A DNA stretch of 64,000 nt from JBCBJX01 sp038522735 (GTDB taxonomy: Bacteria > Pseudomonadota > Alphaproteobacteria > Caulobacterales > Parvularculaceae): contig JBCBJX010000005.1 in assembly GCA_038522735.1 (NCBI GenBank), forward strand, positions 8,035-72,034. Reading direction: 5' to 3'. The notes under the pieces were generated by a model. That model saw only the letters and a program-made list of their open reading frames with translations. It made no database searches and had not been told where the DNA came from. A program made the translations under genes and the position numbers. The stretch's first letter is position 1; the number at the start of each line of letters is the position of its first letter. Positions 26,782-34,618 of this stretch are shown here, one piece after another.

Positions 26782-27395
26782 AGAACGTCGCCGTCGCCGC
26801 TTTCGCGGCCGCCACCCTTGCGGGCTGCGACACGTTAAGCTCCGTCCTCGTCCGCGATCCTGAGGTGAGCGCCGTCGCCCTGCGCGAAGGCGCCTATGAA
26901 CTCGACGCGGCCCATGCGGCGCTTCTCTTCAAGGTGAAACACCTCGGACTTTCCTCCTATATCGGACGGTTTGAGGTATTCGAGGCAAGTCTCGAGTTCG
27001 ATTCCGACGACCCGACCGCGGCGCGCATTGAAGCGGTCGTCGACATGACGAGCCTCGATATCGCCAACGACAAATTCGCCGAAACGCTGATGGACTCGTC
27101 CTGGTTCGACGCAGACACTTATCCGCAGGCGGTGTTTCGATCGACGCGCGTCGTGAAGACGGGCGGGGCGACTGGAACGCTCTACGGCGACCTGACGCTT
27201 AAGGGCGAAACCCACGAAATCGTCCTCGACGTGACCTTCAACGGCGGCGCCCGCAACGCGCTCACGACGCGCTACACCGTCGGCTTCAAGGCCGAGGGCG
27301 TGATCGACCGCATGCAATTCGGGATCGACAACGTGCCGGCTTTCGTCGGAAGCGATGTCGAGATCGAGATCCACGCCGAGTTTCAGCGGCGCTGA
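26778..27395 (+). CDS. YceI family lipoprotein
   Basis: A 205-residue predicted lipoprotein: signal peptide with lipobox LAGC (cysteine near residue 17), then a YceI lipocalin-like domain. Family features are YELDAAHAALLFKVKHLGLSSYIGRF, the SWFDADTYPQAVFRST block and the TLKGETHEIVLDVTFNG strand. YceI proteins bind isoprenoid lipids such as polyprenyl chains in the periplasm; the ligand here is unknown. The ATG overlaps the moeB stop (ATGA), so it is the last gene of the coaBC operon. Cell location should be the outer membrane inner face. Confidence 0.9.
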   Translation: MKNVAVAAFAAATLAGCDTLSSVLVRDPEVSAVALREGAYELDAAHAALLFKVKHLGLSSYIGRFEVFEASLEFDSDDPTAARIEAVVDMTSLDIANDKFAETLMDSSWFDADTYPQAVFRSTRVVKTGGATGTLYGDLTLKGETHEIVLDVTFNGGARNALTTRYTVGFKAEGVIDRMQFGIDNVPAFVGSDVEIEIHAEFQRR

Positions 27396-27399
27396 CGCA

Positions 27400-27843
27400 C
27401 TATTCTTCGTCTGATTTGACCCGCCCTAGGGCGAAGCCGACCGACGCCGGGCCCTCGATGAGGACTTTGGTGCGACGGAAACTCGGCCGGCGCAGGCGCG
27501 GCACGACGCCGTTCGAAAATGCGAAGGCTTCTTTGGGGATGCCGATCCGGTTGCGGTTCAGCTTCCCATCGCCGTTTTCATCGTGATAGGCGGCGAAGGC
27601 GTATTCGCCGGGCTCCAGATGATCGATGCGGAAAACCGCGAGTCCCGCCGGCCCGACCTGGGTTTCAAGCTTGGCGATGGGCTGTTTCAGAAACGTCTCT
27701 TTGTCGGCGTAGACCATGAGGCGCACGGAGCCGCGGCTGTCCACGCCGGAAATGCGCACTTCGACCGGCGCCATGGCGAAAGCGATGGACGACGCGCTCC
27801 AGAGAGCAGCGATACATGCAATAAGTGCGCGCGGGGCGGCCAC
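27400..27843 (-). CDS. DUF2141 family exported protein
   Basis: A 147-residue secreted protein with the DUF2141 signature: VRISGV..RGSVRLMVYADKETFL, LEPGEYAFAAYHDENGDGKLNRN and GIPKEAFAFSNG. Family members have an Ig-like beta fold and unknown function. The GTG at 27843 starts a clean signal peptide (ALIACIAALWSASSIAFA); an upstream in-frame start at 27900 would add 19 unlikely residues. Convergent with the yceI-like gene, 4 bases apart. Confidence 0.8.
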   Translation of the reverse strand: MAAPRALIACIAALWSASSIAFAMAPVEVRISGVDSRGSVRLMVYADKETFLKQPIAKLETQVGPAGLAVFRIDHLEPGEYAFAAYHDENGDGKLNRNRIGIPKEAFAFSNGVVPRLRRPSFRRTKVLIEGPASVGFALGRVKSDEE

Positions 27844-28013
27844 GACAATTCCCGTATGACGTATTGTTAACACGGGCAATAAGGGCGGCTGACGTCGCAC
27901 TACAAGAACTGTTCGCGGAGGATTGACCGGTTGCGAGGCGACAGCGCCCGAAAGGCAACAGTCCTCCCGCCTCTTCGAAATTGCGAAACCATGCAGGCGG
28001 TCGAAACCGGACG

Positions 28014-29000
28014 CTACAGCATGTCCGGAATGATGCGGTCCGGCGGCTTATGGCCGTCGGCGAACATGCGGATGTTGATGATAACCCGCTCGCCCATCTC
28101 GATCCGGCTTTCGACAGTCGCAGACGCCATATGCGGCAGCAGCACCACGTTCGGCGCTGACGCGAGCGCGGCGTTCGGCTTCGGCTCGCCCTGAAAGACG
28201 TCGAGCCCGGCGCCCGCCAGCCGGCCGCCGACGATCATCTCGGCGAGCGCCTCTTCGTCGATGATCTCCGATCGGGCGACGTTCACGACATAGGCGTGGG
28301 GCCGCAGAAGCTCGAGACGGCGGCGCGAGAGCAGGTGATAGGTCGCCGGCGTCGACGGGCAGTGCACCGAAACGATGTCGACGCGGGCGAGCATCTGGTC
28401 GAGGCTCTCCCAATAGGCGGCCTCCAGCTCGTCCTCGATATGCGGGTTGGCGCGCGAGCGGTTATGGTAGTGGATTTCGAGCCCAAACGCGCGGGCGCGC
28501 CGGGCGACCGCCTCGCCGACCCGGCCGAGACCGATGATCCCGAGCCGTTTGCCGCCGACCCGGCGGCCCAGCATCCATGTCGGCGACCAGCCCTGGAACC
28601 GGCCCTCCGCAAGCGCCGTCACGCCCTCCACAAGCCGCCGCGGGACGGCGAGGATCAGCGCCATCGCCATATCGGCCGCGTCTTCAGCAAGCACCGAGGG
28701 CGTGTTGGAGACGACGATCCCGCGCGCCGCGGCGGCCTTGACGTCGATATGATCGTGGCCTGCGCCGAAATTCGCGATGAGCCGCAGCCGGTCGCCGCAG
28801 GCGTTGAAGAAGGCCTCGTCCATGCGGTCGCCGAGAGTGGTCGCAATGACATCGTTTTCCTGAGCGGCGTCGAGCAGCGCGTCCGGCGCGAGGGCGTCGT
28901 CGCTCTCGTGAAGCTCGGCGCCGAAGAGGTCCTGCAAGCGGGCCTCGATCGGCTCCGGCAGCCGGCGCGTGACGCGAACGCGTAATGGTTTGGCGGTCAT
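28014..29000 (-). CDS. D-2-hydroxyacid dehydrogenase (glyoxylate/hydroxypyruvate reductase-like)
   Basis: A 328-residue NAD(P)-dependent dehydrogenase. The substrate loop IANFGAGHDHIDVKAA, the GIIGLGRVGEAVARRA nucleotide motif near residue 153, the catalytic arginine in NVARSEIIDE, the glutamate region and the histidine in LLPHMASATVESR are in family order. It reduces glyoxylate or hydroxypyruvate, or oxidises D-glycerate; GyaR-like enzymes are the closest by motif. Exact substrate cannot be read. Standalone gene. Confidence 0.9.
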   Translation of the reverse strand: MTAKPLRVRVTRRLPEPIEARLQDLFGAELHESDDALAPDALLDAAQENDVIATTLGDRMDEAFFNACGDRLRLIANFGAGHDHIDVKAAAARGIVVSNTPSVLAEDAADMAMALILAVPRRLVEGVTALAEGRFQGWSPTWMLGRRVGGKRLGIIGLGRVGEAVARRARAFGLEIHYHNRSRANPHIEDELEAAYWESLDQMLARVDIVSVHCPSTPATYHLLSRRRLELLRPHAYVVNVARSEIIDEEALAEMIVGGRLAGAGLDVFQGEPKPNAALASAPNVVLLPHMASATVESRIEMGERVIINIRMFADGHKPPDRIIPDML

Positions 29001-29083
29001 GGCGATCAGGATCCGTCTGAGAGCGCCACAATAAACGGACGCCGCGGGCGCTTCCTAGCGGGGCGCGGCGTCTATCTTCAGTC

Positions 29084-29098
29084 TTAACGAAACGTTTA
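29084..29098. promoter_or_regulatory. CtrA-box-like element upstream of SH3-domain gene
   Basis: TTAACGAAACGTTTA fits TTAA-N7-TTAA with one mismatch and ends 25 bases before the next start codon. Candidate only; short AT-rich motifs are rare in this GC-rich DNA but chance matches occur. Confidence 0.3.
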
Positions 29099-29123
29099 CG
29101 CCCGGCGCGCGAACAACGCCGCG

Positions 29124-29630
29124 ATGTTCGCCTCCCTGTCGCTTCGCGCCGCCGCCCTCATCGCGGCCCTTGTCCTTGCGCCGCCCGCGGCCGCGCAAAA
29201 CGCCGAGCCCTATTTCGCGAGCCTCAAGTTCGAGGAAACCAACGGGCGGATCGGCCCCTCCTTCGATCACCCGGTCCGCTGGAAATACCGGCGCGCGGGC
29301 CTGCCGGTCCTCGTCCTTGAGGAATCAGGCGGCCTCTGGATGCGGGTGGCGGACCCCGAGGGCGACGTCGTCTGGGTTTACTCAAACGGCGTCTCAAAAG
29401 CCCGCACGGCGATCGTGACCGATGGTCCGCCGGCCGATCTGCGGCGCGAGACGAGCGCAGACTCGCCGCTCCGCGCCCAGCTCTCCCCCGGGCTCGTCGT
29501 GGAGGTCGCGCGGTGCGCGGACGGGCGCTGTCGCGTCAAGACGGGCGCCGTCGCCGGTTTCGTCGCCGCCGACCGCCTCTGGGGCGCGACGGGAAAGGAC
29601 GCCGCGAGGCGGGCCGCCGAGCTTCATTGA
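29124..29630 (+). CDS. Exported SH3-like domain protein
   Basis: A 168-residue protein with a signal peptide ending in AAAQ and two bacterial SH3-like (SH3b, DUF1058-type) units: ASLKFEETNGRIGPSFDHPVRWKYRRAGLPVLVLEESGGLWMRV..GDVVWV and a second from RAQLSPGLVVEVARCADGRCRVKTGAVAGFVAADRLWG. Such proteins are periplasmic and probably contact peptidoglycan. It stands upstream of fabA by 32 bases on the same strand and may be co-transcribed with it. A CtrA-like box precedes it. Confidence 0.8.
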   Translation: MFASLSLRAAALIAALVLAPPAAAQNAEPYFASLKFEETNGRIGPSFDHPVRWKYRRAGLPVLVLEESGGLWMRVADPEGDVVWVYSNGVSKARTAIVTDGPPADLRRETSADSPLRAQLSPGLVVEVARCADGRCRVKTGAVAGFVAADRLWGATGKDAARRAAELH

Positions 29631-29662
29631 CCGGTCCCCGCGGCGTCGCTACCAACCGCGCG

Positions 29663-30202
29663 ATGAGCGACTTCAAACAAAAATCGAGCTATTCCCGCGA
29701 GGAGCTTCTCGCGAGCGGTCACGGCGATCTTTTCGGCCCGCAATCGGCGCGGCTGCCGCTGCCGCCGATGCTGATGTTCGACCGGATCACGACGATCAGT
29801 TCCGACGGCGGCTCTTACGGGCGCGGTCTCATGGAGGCCGAGCTCGATATCTCGCAGGACCTCTGGTTTTTCGGCTGCCATTTCGAGAGCGATCCGGTGA
29901 TGCCCGGCTGTCTTGGCCTCGACGCCATGTGGCAGCTTGTCGGCTTCTACCTCACCTGGACCGGCGCTCCCGGGAAGGGGCGGGCCCTCGGCGCCAAAGA
30001 CGTCAAGTTCTCAGGCATGGTCCTTCCGAGCGCCCAGACCGTTTCTTATGTGATCAATATGCGGCGCGTGATGAACCGCGCTCTTGTCCTCGGGATCGGC
30101 GACGGCGAAATGTACGTCGACGGCAAGAAGATTTACGAGGCGAAAGACCTCCGCGTGGGCCTCTTCACCGACGAACAGATGGCGGGCGGCCTTAGCGCCT
30201 GA
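29663..30202 (+). CDS. fabA: 3-hydroxyacyl-ACP dehydratase/isomerase FabA
   Basis: A 179-residue FabA. HFESDPVMPGCLGLDAMWQLVGFYL holds the active-site histidine and aspartate on the hot-dog helix. The enzyme dehydrates 3-hydroxydecanoyl-ACP and isomerises the product to cis-3-decenoyl-ACP, the branch point to unsaturated fatty acids. The frame is open upstream, but MSDFKQKSSYSREELLASGHGDLFG is the family N terminus. It is 35 bases before fabB. Confidence 0.97.
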   Translation: MSDFKQKSSYSREELLASGHGDLFGPQSARLPLPPMLMFDRITTISSDGGSYGRGLMEAELDISQDLWFFGCHFESDPVMPGCLGLDAMWQLVGFYLTWTGAPGKGRALGAKDVKFSGMVLPSAQTVSYVINMRRVMNRALVLGIGDGEMYVDGKKIYEAKDLRVGLFTDEQMAGGLSA

Positions 30203-30237
30203 CCTGCGGCCAAGCGCGCGATTGGGAGAAACCGGAC

Positions 30238-31458
30238 ATGCGGCGAGTGGTCATCACCGGCATGGGCGTCGTCTCCTCCATCGGCTCGAATGTCGATGAG
30301 ACGACGCAAAGCCTGAAGAATACGACGTCCGGCATTGTGAAATCGGACGAATACGAAGCGATGGGCTTCCGCTGCCAGGTCGTCGGCGCCCCGACGGTCG
30401 ACGTCGAAGATGCGCTCGACCGCAAAACGCGGCGCTTCATGGGTCCGGGCTCCGCCTACAACTACATCGCCATGAAAGAGGCGCTGGCCGACGCGAAACT
30501 CTCCGAAGACGAGATTTCCGACGAGCGGATCGGGATCGTTATGGGCTCCGGCGGCCCGTCGGTCAGCGCGATCGTTCAGGCGGCGGACAAGACCCGCGAG
30601 ACCGGCGGCACAAAGAAGATCGGCCCGACGCAGGTGCCGAAGGCGATGTGCTCGACGGCGTCGGCGACCCTCGCCGTGCCGTTCAAAATTCTGGGCCTCA
30701 ACTATTCAATTTCCTCCGCCTGCGCGACGTCCGTTCACTGCGTCGGCGCCGCCTACGAACAGATCGCCTGGGGCAAGCAGGATATGATCTTCGCCGGCGG
30801 CTCGGAGGAGCTCGACTGGGCGCTTTCGAACCTCTTCGACGCCATGGGCGCCATGTCGACGAAGTTCAACGACCGTCCCTCGACCGCGTCCCGCGCCTAC
30901 GACAGGAACCGCGACGGCTTCGTCATCGCGGGCGGCGCCGGCGTCGTGGTGCTGGAGGAGCTTGAGCGTGCGAAAGCCCGCGGCGCGACGATCTACGGCG
31001 AAATCACCGGTTACGGCGCAAATTCCGACGGGCACGATATGGTCGCGCCCTCCGGCGAAGGCGCGGTGCGCTGCATGCGGATGGCGCTGGAAACGGCCCG
31101 CCGTCCGATCGACTACATCAACACCCACGGCACCTCGACGCCGGTCGGCGACGAAAAGGAAGTCGGCGCGATCCGCGAGGTGTTCGGCGCCGAGGTTCCG
31201 CCCTTCTCCTCGACGAAATCGCTGACGGGTCACTCGCTGGGCGCCGTCGGCGCGCAGGAACTGATCTTTTCTCTCATCATGATGCGCGACCGGTTCCTGA
31301 CCGCCTCCGCTCACATCGAGGAGCTCGACCCGGAGTTCGAAGGCCTCCCGATCGTTCGTGAGCGCGCTGATAACGCAAAGATCGACTGCTTCCTGACGAA
31401 CAGCTTCGGCTTCGGCGGCACCAACGGCTGCCTAGTGGTGGAGCGGTTCGAGGGCTAA
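30238..31458 (+). CDS. fabB: 3-oxoacyl-ACP synthase I
   Basis: A 406-residue condensing enzyme of the FabB class. The catalytic cysteine lies in SSACATSVHCVG (residue about 163), and the two histidines in NTHGTSTPVGD and SLTGHSLGAVGAQE. It elongates cis-unsaturated acyl-ACPs with malonyl-ACP. Strong spacing and order with fabA. In many alphaproteobacteria fabI follows directly; here fabI is 3.1 kb away after an insert of unrelated genes. Confidence 0.97.
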   Translation: MRRVVITGMGVVSSIGSNVDETTQSLKNTTSGIVKSDEYEAMGFRCQVVGAPTVDVEDALDRKTRRFMGPGSAYNYIAMKEALADAKLSEDEISDERIGIVMGSGGPSVSAIVQAADKTRETGGTKKIGPTQVPKAMCSTASATLAVPFKILGLNYSISSACATSVHCVGAAYEQIAWGKQDMIFAGGSEELDWALSNLFDAMGAMSTKFNDRPSTASRAYDRNRDGFVIAGGAGVVVLEELERAKARGATIYGEITGYGANSDGHDMVAPSGEGAVRCMRMALETARRPIDYINTHGTSTPVGDEKEVGAIREVFGAEVPPFSSTKSLTGHSLGAVGAQELIFSLIMMRDRFLTASAHIEELDPEFEGLPIVRERADNAKIDCFLTNSFGFGGTNGCLVVERFEG

Positions 31459-31477
31459 GATTGCGTCCCGCCGTTGA

Positions 31478-31508
31478 TTTGCCTGCAGTCTTTCTCAACG
31501 CAGGCAAA
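31478..31508. repeat. 9-base inverted repeat between fabB and the LysR gene
   Basis: TTTGCCTGC (31478-31486) and GCAGGCAAA (31500-31508) are exact reverse complements around 13 bases. No T tract follows, so it is not a standard terminator. It could act as an mRNA 3' stem for fabAB or a binding site for the downstream LysR regulator. Confidence 0.5.
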
Positions 31509-31632
31509 GCGGACGTAAAGATGCGTTAGTCCGATCACGCAGCAACAGCCGGAGGCCATGCGCCGTGCGGCAGCACGCCTGCAATCCGCCTCCGAACTTG
31601 GTGTGCGCCCTCCCCGACTGTAGCCTTGGCTG

Positions 31633-32508
31633 ATGAGCCGAAACATGCCGCCGCTGAACGCCGTTCGCGTATTCGCCGTCGTCGCCCGAAGACTGAATTT
31701 CGCCCGGGCCGCCGACGAGCTTGGCGTGACGCAAAGCGCCGTCAGCAAGCAGATCCAGATTCTCGAGGACCATATCGGAACGAAACTGTTCGAACGTCGC
31801 GCGCAGGGCGTAGATCTCACCGTCGAGGGACGAGAGTTGCGAGAGGCCGTGTTGCCGGCGATCGACGCTCTCGCAACAGGTTTCGAACGCTACCGCCGTC
31901 GCCCTGCGCGCTCGGAACGCGTCAGGATCACCACCACCGTCTCTTTCGCCGCGCTTGCTCTGCTGCCCAATCTGGGGGCGTTCGAACGCGACAATCCCGA
32001 TCTGACTTTGGAAATTGCGGCGTCGGACAGGCTGGTCGATCTCGACGACGAGGACATCGATTTCGCGGTGCGATTTGTGCCGATACGTGATCTGGGGCCG
32101 GACGCGGCGACCGCCCCGTGGCTGACGCCGACCGCATCGCCGGAACTGCTTTCACAGTATGAAGACGACCCGGACGCGGTGCTGACGCACGCGCGACGGA
32201 TCACGACCTTCGCTCGCGACGCATGGGCCGCGTACTCGGAGATGCGCGGGCTTGCCGCCCCGTCTTCTGTCCGGACGATCGCACTTGAAAACTTCGCTGC
32301 GGCGAGAACGGCAGCCGCTTTCGGCCTTGGCGTCGCGCTGTTGCCGTCGCCGTTGATCGTCGACGACGCGCGCCGCAATCGCCTGACGGTTTTGGGCGAG
32401 CAACTCCCCTGGGATGAGGCGTTCGGCCTGCTCGAACCGCGAAGGGCTGTCAGGCATCCGGGGGCGGGCGCCGTGAAGGCTTGGCTGACGGGGCTTCTCA
32501 CCGCTTAG
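31633..32508 (+). CDS. LysR-family transcriptional regulator (GcvA-like)
   Basis: A 291-residue LTTR. The N-terminal winged helix MPPLNAVRVFAVVARRLNFARAADELGVTQSAVSKQIQILEDHIGTKLFERR is very close to the GcvA/AmpR subgroup; the effector-binding half follows (residues 95-285). GcvA-like proteins often control an adjacent gene; here the RidA gene, 94 bases downstream, is the best candidate target. First gene of the block separating fabB and fabI. Confidence 0.9.
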   Translation: MSRNMPPLNAVRVFAVVARRLNFARAADELGVTQSAVSKQIQILEDHIGTKLFERRAQGVDLTVEGRELREAVLPAIDALATGFERYRRRPARSERVRITTTVSFAALALLPNLGAFERDNPDLTLEIAASDRLVDLDDEDIDFAVRFVPIRDLGPDAATAPWLTPTASPELLSQYEDDPDAVLTHARRITTFARDAWAAYSEMRGLAAPSSVRTIALENFAAARTAAAFGLGVALLPSPLIVDDARRNRLTVLGEQLPWDEAFGLLEPRRAVRHPGAGAVKAWLTGLLTA

Positions 32509-32602
32509 AGCGTCGGAGAAATTCTCCAGTCCGACGTGCGCAATACTCGCTTCTCCGACCTCTTACTACGCCGTATTTATGCGACGTACAAAGAGCGGGT
32601 TT

Positions 32603-33124
32603 ATGATGAGAACGCGACGATCCGTGCTGGCGTTTATCGGGACCGGCCTTGCCGGCGACGTGCGCGCCAGCATCCGCTCCCACGCCATCGCTGCGACGCA
32701 AGCAAAGGAGCCTGCCGCCATGGACCCCGAACGACACGACCCGTTTCCAGTCGCCTCCCCATATCGCGGGATCTACGCGCACGGCGTCAGCACGACCGGC
32801 GCCGCGCGGACGCTTTACATCTCCGGCCAGGTCGGCGTTCGGCCCGACGGCGCTCTTGAGACATCTTTCGAAGGTCAGTGCAGGCAGGCCTTTCGTAATC
32901 TCTTTTCAGTCCTTCAGTCTGCGGAAATGACGCCGCGAAATCTCGTCAAGATGACGTTCTTCCTTACCCGAAAGAGCGACATGGTGAAGTTGGTCGATAT
33001 CCGCCGCGAATTCGTCGATGGCGTTCGTCCGGCGGTGACGACGCTCTTCGTGAAAGGGCTGGTGTCCGATGACTGGTTCGTGGAAATCGAAGCCGTCGCC
33101 GCAACGGAGCGAGGAGCGTCTTGA
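32603..33124 (+). CDS. RidA/YjgF family protein with export signal
   Basis: A 173-residue protein. Residues about 55-170 form a RidA domain: LYISGQVGVRPDG, the helix CRQAFRNLFSVLQSAEMTPRNLVKMTFFLT and the key arginine in VRPAVTTLFVKGLVSDDWFVEIEAVA, which hydrolyses enamine/imine intermediates in the family. Unlike cytosolic RidA (about 130 residues), it has an N-terminal RTRRSVLAFIGTGLAG stretch resembling a twin-arginine signal, so export is possible. Two adjacent ATGs (32603, 32606) are possible starts; another lies at 32579. Confidence 0.8.
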   Translation: MMRTRRSVLAFIGTGLAGDVRASIRSHAIAATQAKEPAAMDPERHDPFPVASPYRGIYAHGVSTTGAARTLYISGQVGVRPDGALETSFEGQCRQAFRNLFSVLQSAEMTPRNLVKMTFFLTRKSDMVKLVDIRREFVDGVRPAVTTLFVKGLVSDDWFVEIEAVAATERGAS

Positions 33125-33201
33125 ACTACGGCGTCCGTTTATTGACGCCTTTCCAGACGCCAGCTGAATTCCATCCCGACCTTTGCCGCGGACGCCTTAT
33201 C

Positions 33202-33357
33202 TCAGGACGCGGCTTTCGAAAACAGGATCAGCGAAATCGCGAAGGCGAACGGGCCGGCGACGGCCACCCAGACCGCCGCGTCGCCCTGGTCGCGAAGAAA
33301 CCACGCCGATCCCAAGATCAACGCGGCCCAGAACGTGGCGTGAAGAATATGCAGCAT
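33202..33357 (-). CDS. Tiny two-helix membrane protein (51 aa)
   Basis: A 51-residue frame starting MLHILHATFWAALILGSAWF. Two hydrophobic segments (about 5-20 and 29-46) are joined by a charged turn, LRDQGDAA, and the tail is basic (SKAAS). AAGGAG lies 7 bases before the ATG, an excellent ribosome site, which makes it a likely real gene. It is downstream of three more small membrane or regulator genes on the same strand and probably belongs to their operon. No family recognised. Confidence 0.65.
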   Translation of the reverse strand: MLHILHATFWAALILGSAWFLRDQGDAAVWVAVAGPFAFAISLILFSKAAS

Positions 33358-33399
33358 TGCGTCTCTCCTTTCAGCTACCGTCCAGCGTCGGCTAGCTCC

Positions 33400-33582
33400 T
33401 CATGACCGCCCGCGAGCGATGACGACTGTAGCACACGTCGCCGCGAGCCCGATGATCAGGACAAAAACGATCGACGACCACTGCGCGACGGCGTCGCCCA
33501 GGAACGCGTCAATCGCGAACAATCCGAGGGCGAAGACGACACCCAGCAGGATCAGCTTCACAGCGAGTTCGGGCCCGGCCAT
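33400..33582 (-). CDS. Small two-helix membrane protein (60 aa)
   Basis: A 60-residue protein with two hydrophobic helices, VKLILLGVVFALGLFAIDAFLG and WSSIVFVLIIGLAATCATVVIA, and a basic end (RGRS). GGAGGTGAGGA directly before the ATG is a strong ribosome site. It follows the SdpI-like gene by 20 bases and precedes the 51-residue gene, which has the same two-helix plan. No family recognised; an accessory or immunity-type role is speculation. Confidence 0.65.
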   Translation of the reverse strand: MAGPELAVKLILLGVVFALGLFAIDAFLGDAVAQWSSIVFVLIIGLAATCATVVIARGRS

Positions 33583-33602
33583 TCCTCACCTCCCATCCAC
33601 CG

Positions 33603-34193
33603 CTAGACGCGCTCGCGCGCAGCTCCGGCGTGCGCCCATACCCCGGCCGCTGCGGCCATCGCGAACGCTGCGAAGCCGATGAGCGACGATCCGAGCGGCG
33701 CACGGTCGATCGGCATGAGCAGCCACGCCGCGATGTAGAACCCGCCGCCGAGCACCAGAACGCGGCCGACGAAGCGTTCCGCCGCGGCCGTTCGAGCCGG
33801 CGCGCGGCCTCGAGCGGCGAGCGACGGCACGAATTTCGGCAACTGGTCGCCGCAGGCGATCAGAACGCCTCCGATCACGAGGCCTGCAAAGCGCTTGGCG
33901 ACGGCGCCGTCCGCATAGCCCGCGTGCTTGAGAAACGATGTGGTCAGCGCCACGCCGATGGTCAGCAAGGCGAGGAAAACGGATCGCTTGATCGCCGCCC
34001 GTTCCTCAGGCGATCGCGTCGACATTCGGCGCGCAATGCACGGCGCGGCGCCGATCGCGGCCAGCACCGCCACGCTCATCGCCGCCCACACCTCGACTTT
34101 TTGAGGCGCCGTAAATGCGTTCAGCGCGAGGAGCGCGAGAACGGCAAGGGCGGCCACGCTGAGCGGATAAGACTTCGTGTCGGCGCGGTTCAT
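33603..34193 (-). CDS. SdpI-like multi-pass membrane protein
   Basis: A 196-residue membrane protein with about six hydrophobic segments. GGVLIACGDQLPKFVP followed by a positively charged loop and ERFVGRVLVLGG resembles the N-x-L-P-K/R-x-x-P and R/W-x-x-x-x-x-G pattern of SdpI, the Bacillus immunity protein. The MNRADTK start overlaps the ArsR-like gene stop (ATGA), an arrangement identical to sdpR-sdpI. Family assignment is moderate because the GIRTPW motif is not well kept. Confidence 0.6.
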   Translation of the reverse strand: MNRADTKSYPLSVAALAVLALLALNAFTAPQKVEVWAAMSVAVLAAIGAAPCIARRMSTRSPEERAAIKRSVFLALLTIGVALTTSFLKHAGYADGAVAKRFAGLVIGGVLIACGDQLPKFVPSLAARGRAPARTAAAERFVGRVLVLGGGFYIAAWLLMPIDRAPLGSSLIGFAAFAMAAAAGVWAHAGAARERV

Positions 34194-34507
34194 CCCGCAG
34201 GCTCCCGTTCTGCGATCGCTCCGGCGTCGGAAAGCGGCGCGGTGCGAAGGTCCCACCCGAACGCCTGCGCGAACGACAGGAGAGCGTCTTCGAGCACGGA
34301 CAATCTCAGTTGATAAACGAGAGATTTCCCCTCACGGTCCGAACGCACCAGCCCCGCCTCACGCAATACGGCGAAATGAGCCGACATGGTCGGTTTGGAG
34401 ACGTCGAACCGGGCGGCGATGTCGCCCGCCGTCATAGGCCCCTCCCGGAGCAGCTCGAGGACGCGGCGGCGCGTCGGGTCGGACAGAGCTTTAAAAACCA
34501 GGTTCAT
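34190..34507 (-). CDS. ArsR/SdpR-family transcriptional repressor
   Basis: A 105-residue winged-helix regulator beginning MNLVFKALSDPTRRRVLELLREGPMTAGDIAARFDVSKPTMSAHFAVLREAGLV, nearly consensus for the SdpR autorepressor group. No metal-binding cysteine pair is present. The downstream gene is SdpI-like and overlaps by 4 bases, matching the Bacillus sdpR-sdpI operon, where SdpI holds SdpR at the membrane when toxin is present. An AT-rich inverted repeat covers its own start codon, consistent with autorepression. Confidence 0.85.
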   Translation of the reverse strand: MNLVFKALSDPTRRRVLELLREGPMTAGDIAARFDVSKPTMSAHFAVLREAGLVRSDREGKSLVYQLRLSVLEDALLSFAQAFGWDLRTAPLSDAGAIAEREPAG

Positions 34508-34520
34508 AAATCGATATTTA
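34507..34520. promoter_or_regulatory. Probable SdpR-like operator
   Basis: TAAATCGATATTTA has perfect TAAAT/ATTTA arms around CGAT and overlaps the first base of the repressor's start codon, in an AT-rich patch between two GC-rich genes. Autoregulatory binding is inferred from position and gene type. Confidence 0.45.
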
Positions 34521-34618
34521 GCTAATCATCGAATCGAGTCAAGAGGCTTCGCCTTTGCCGGGCCGCTGCGGCTCGGCTATCACCGGCGGACGCAAGACCT
34601 TCTGGAAGGAGCGGCCCC

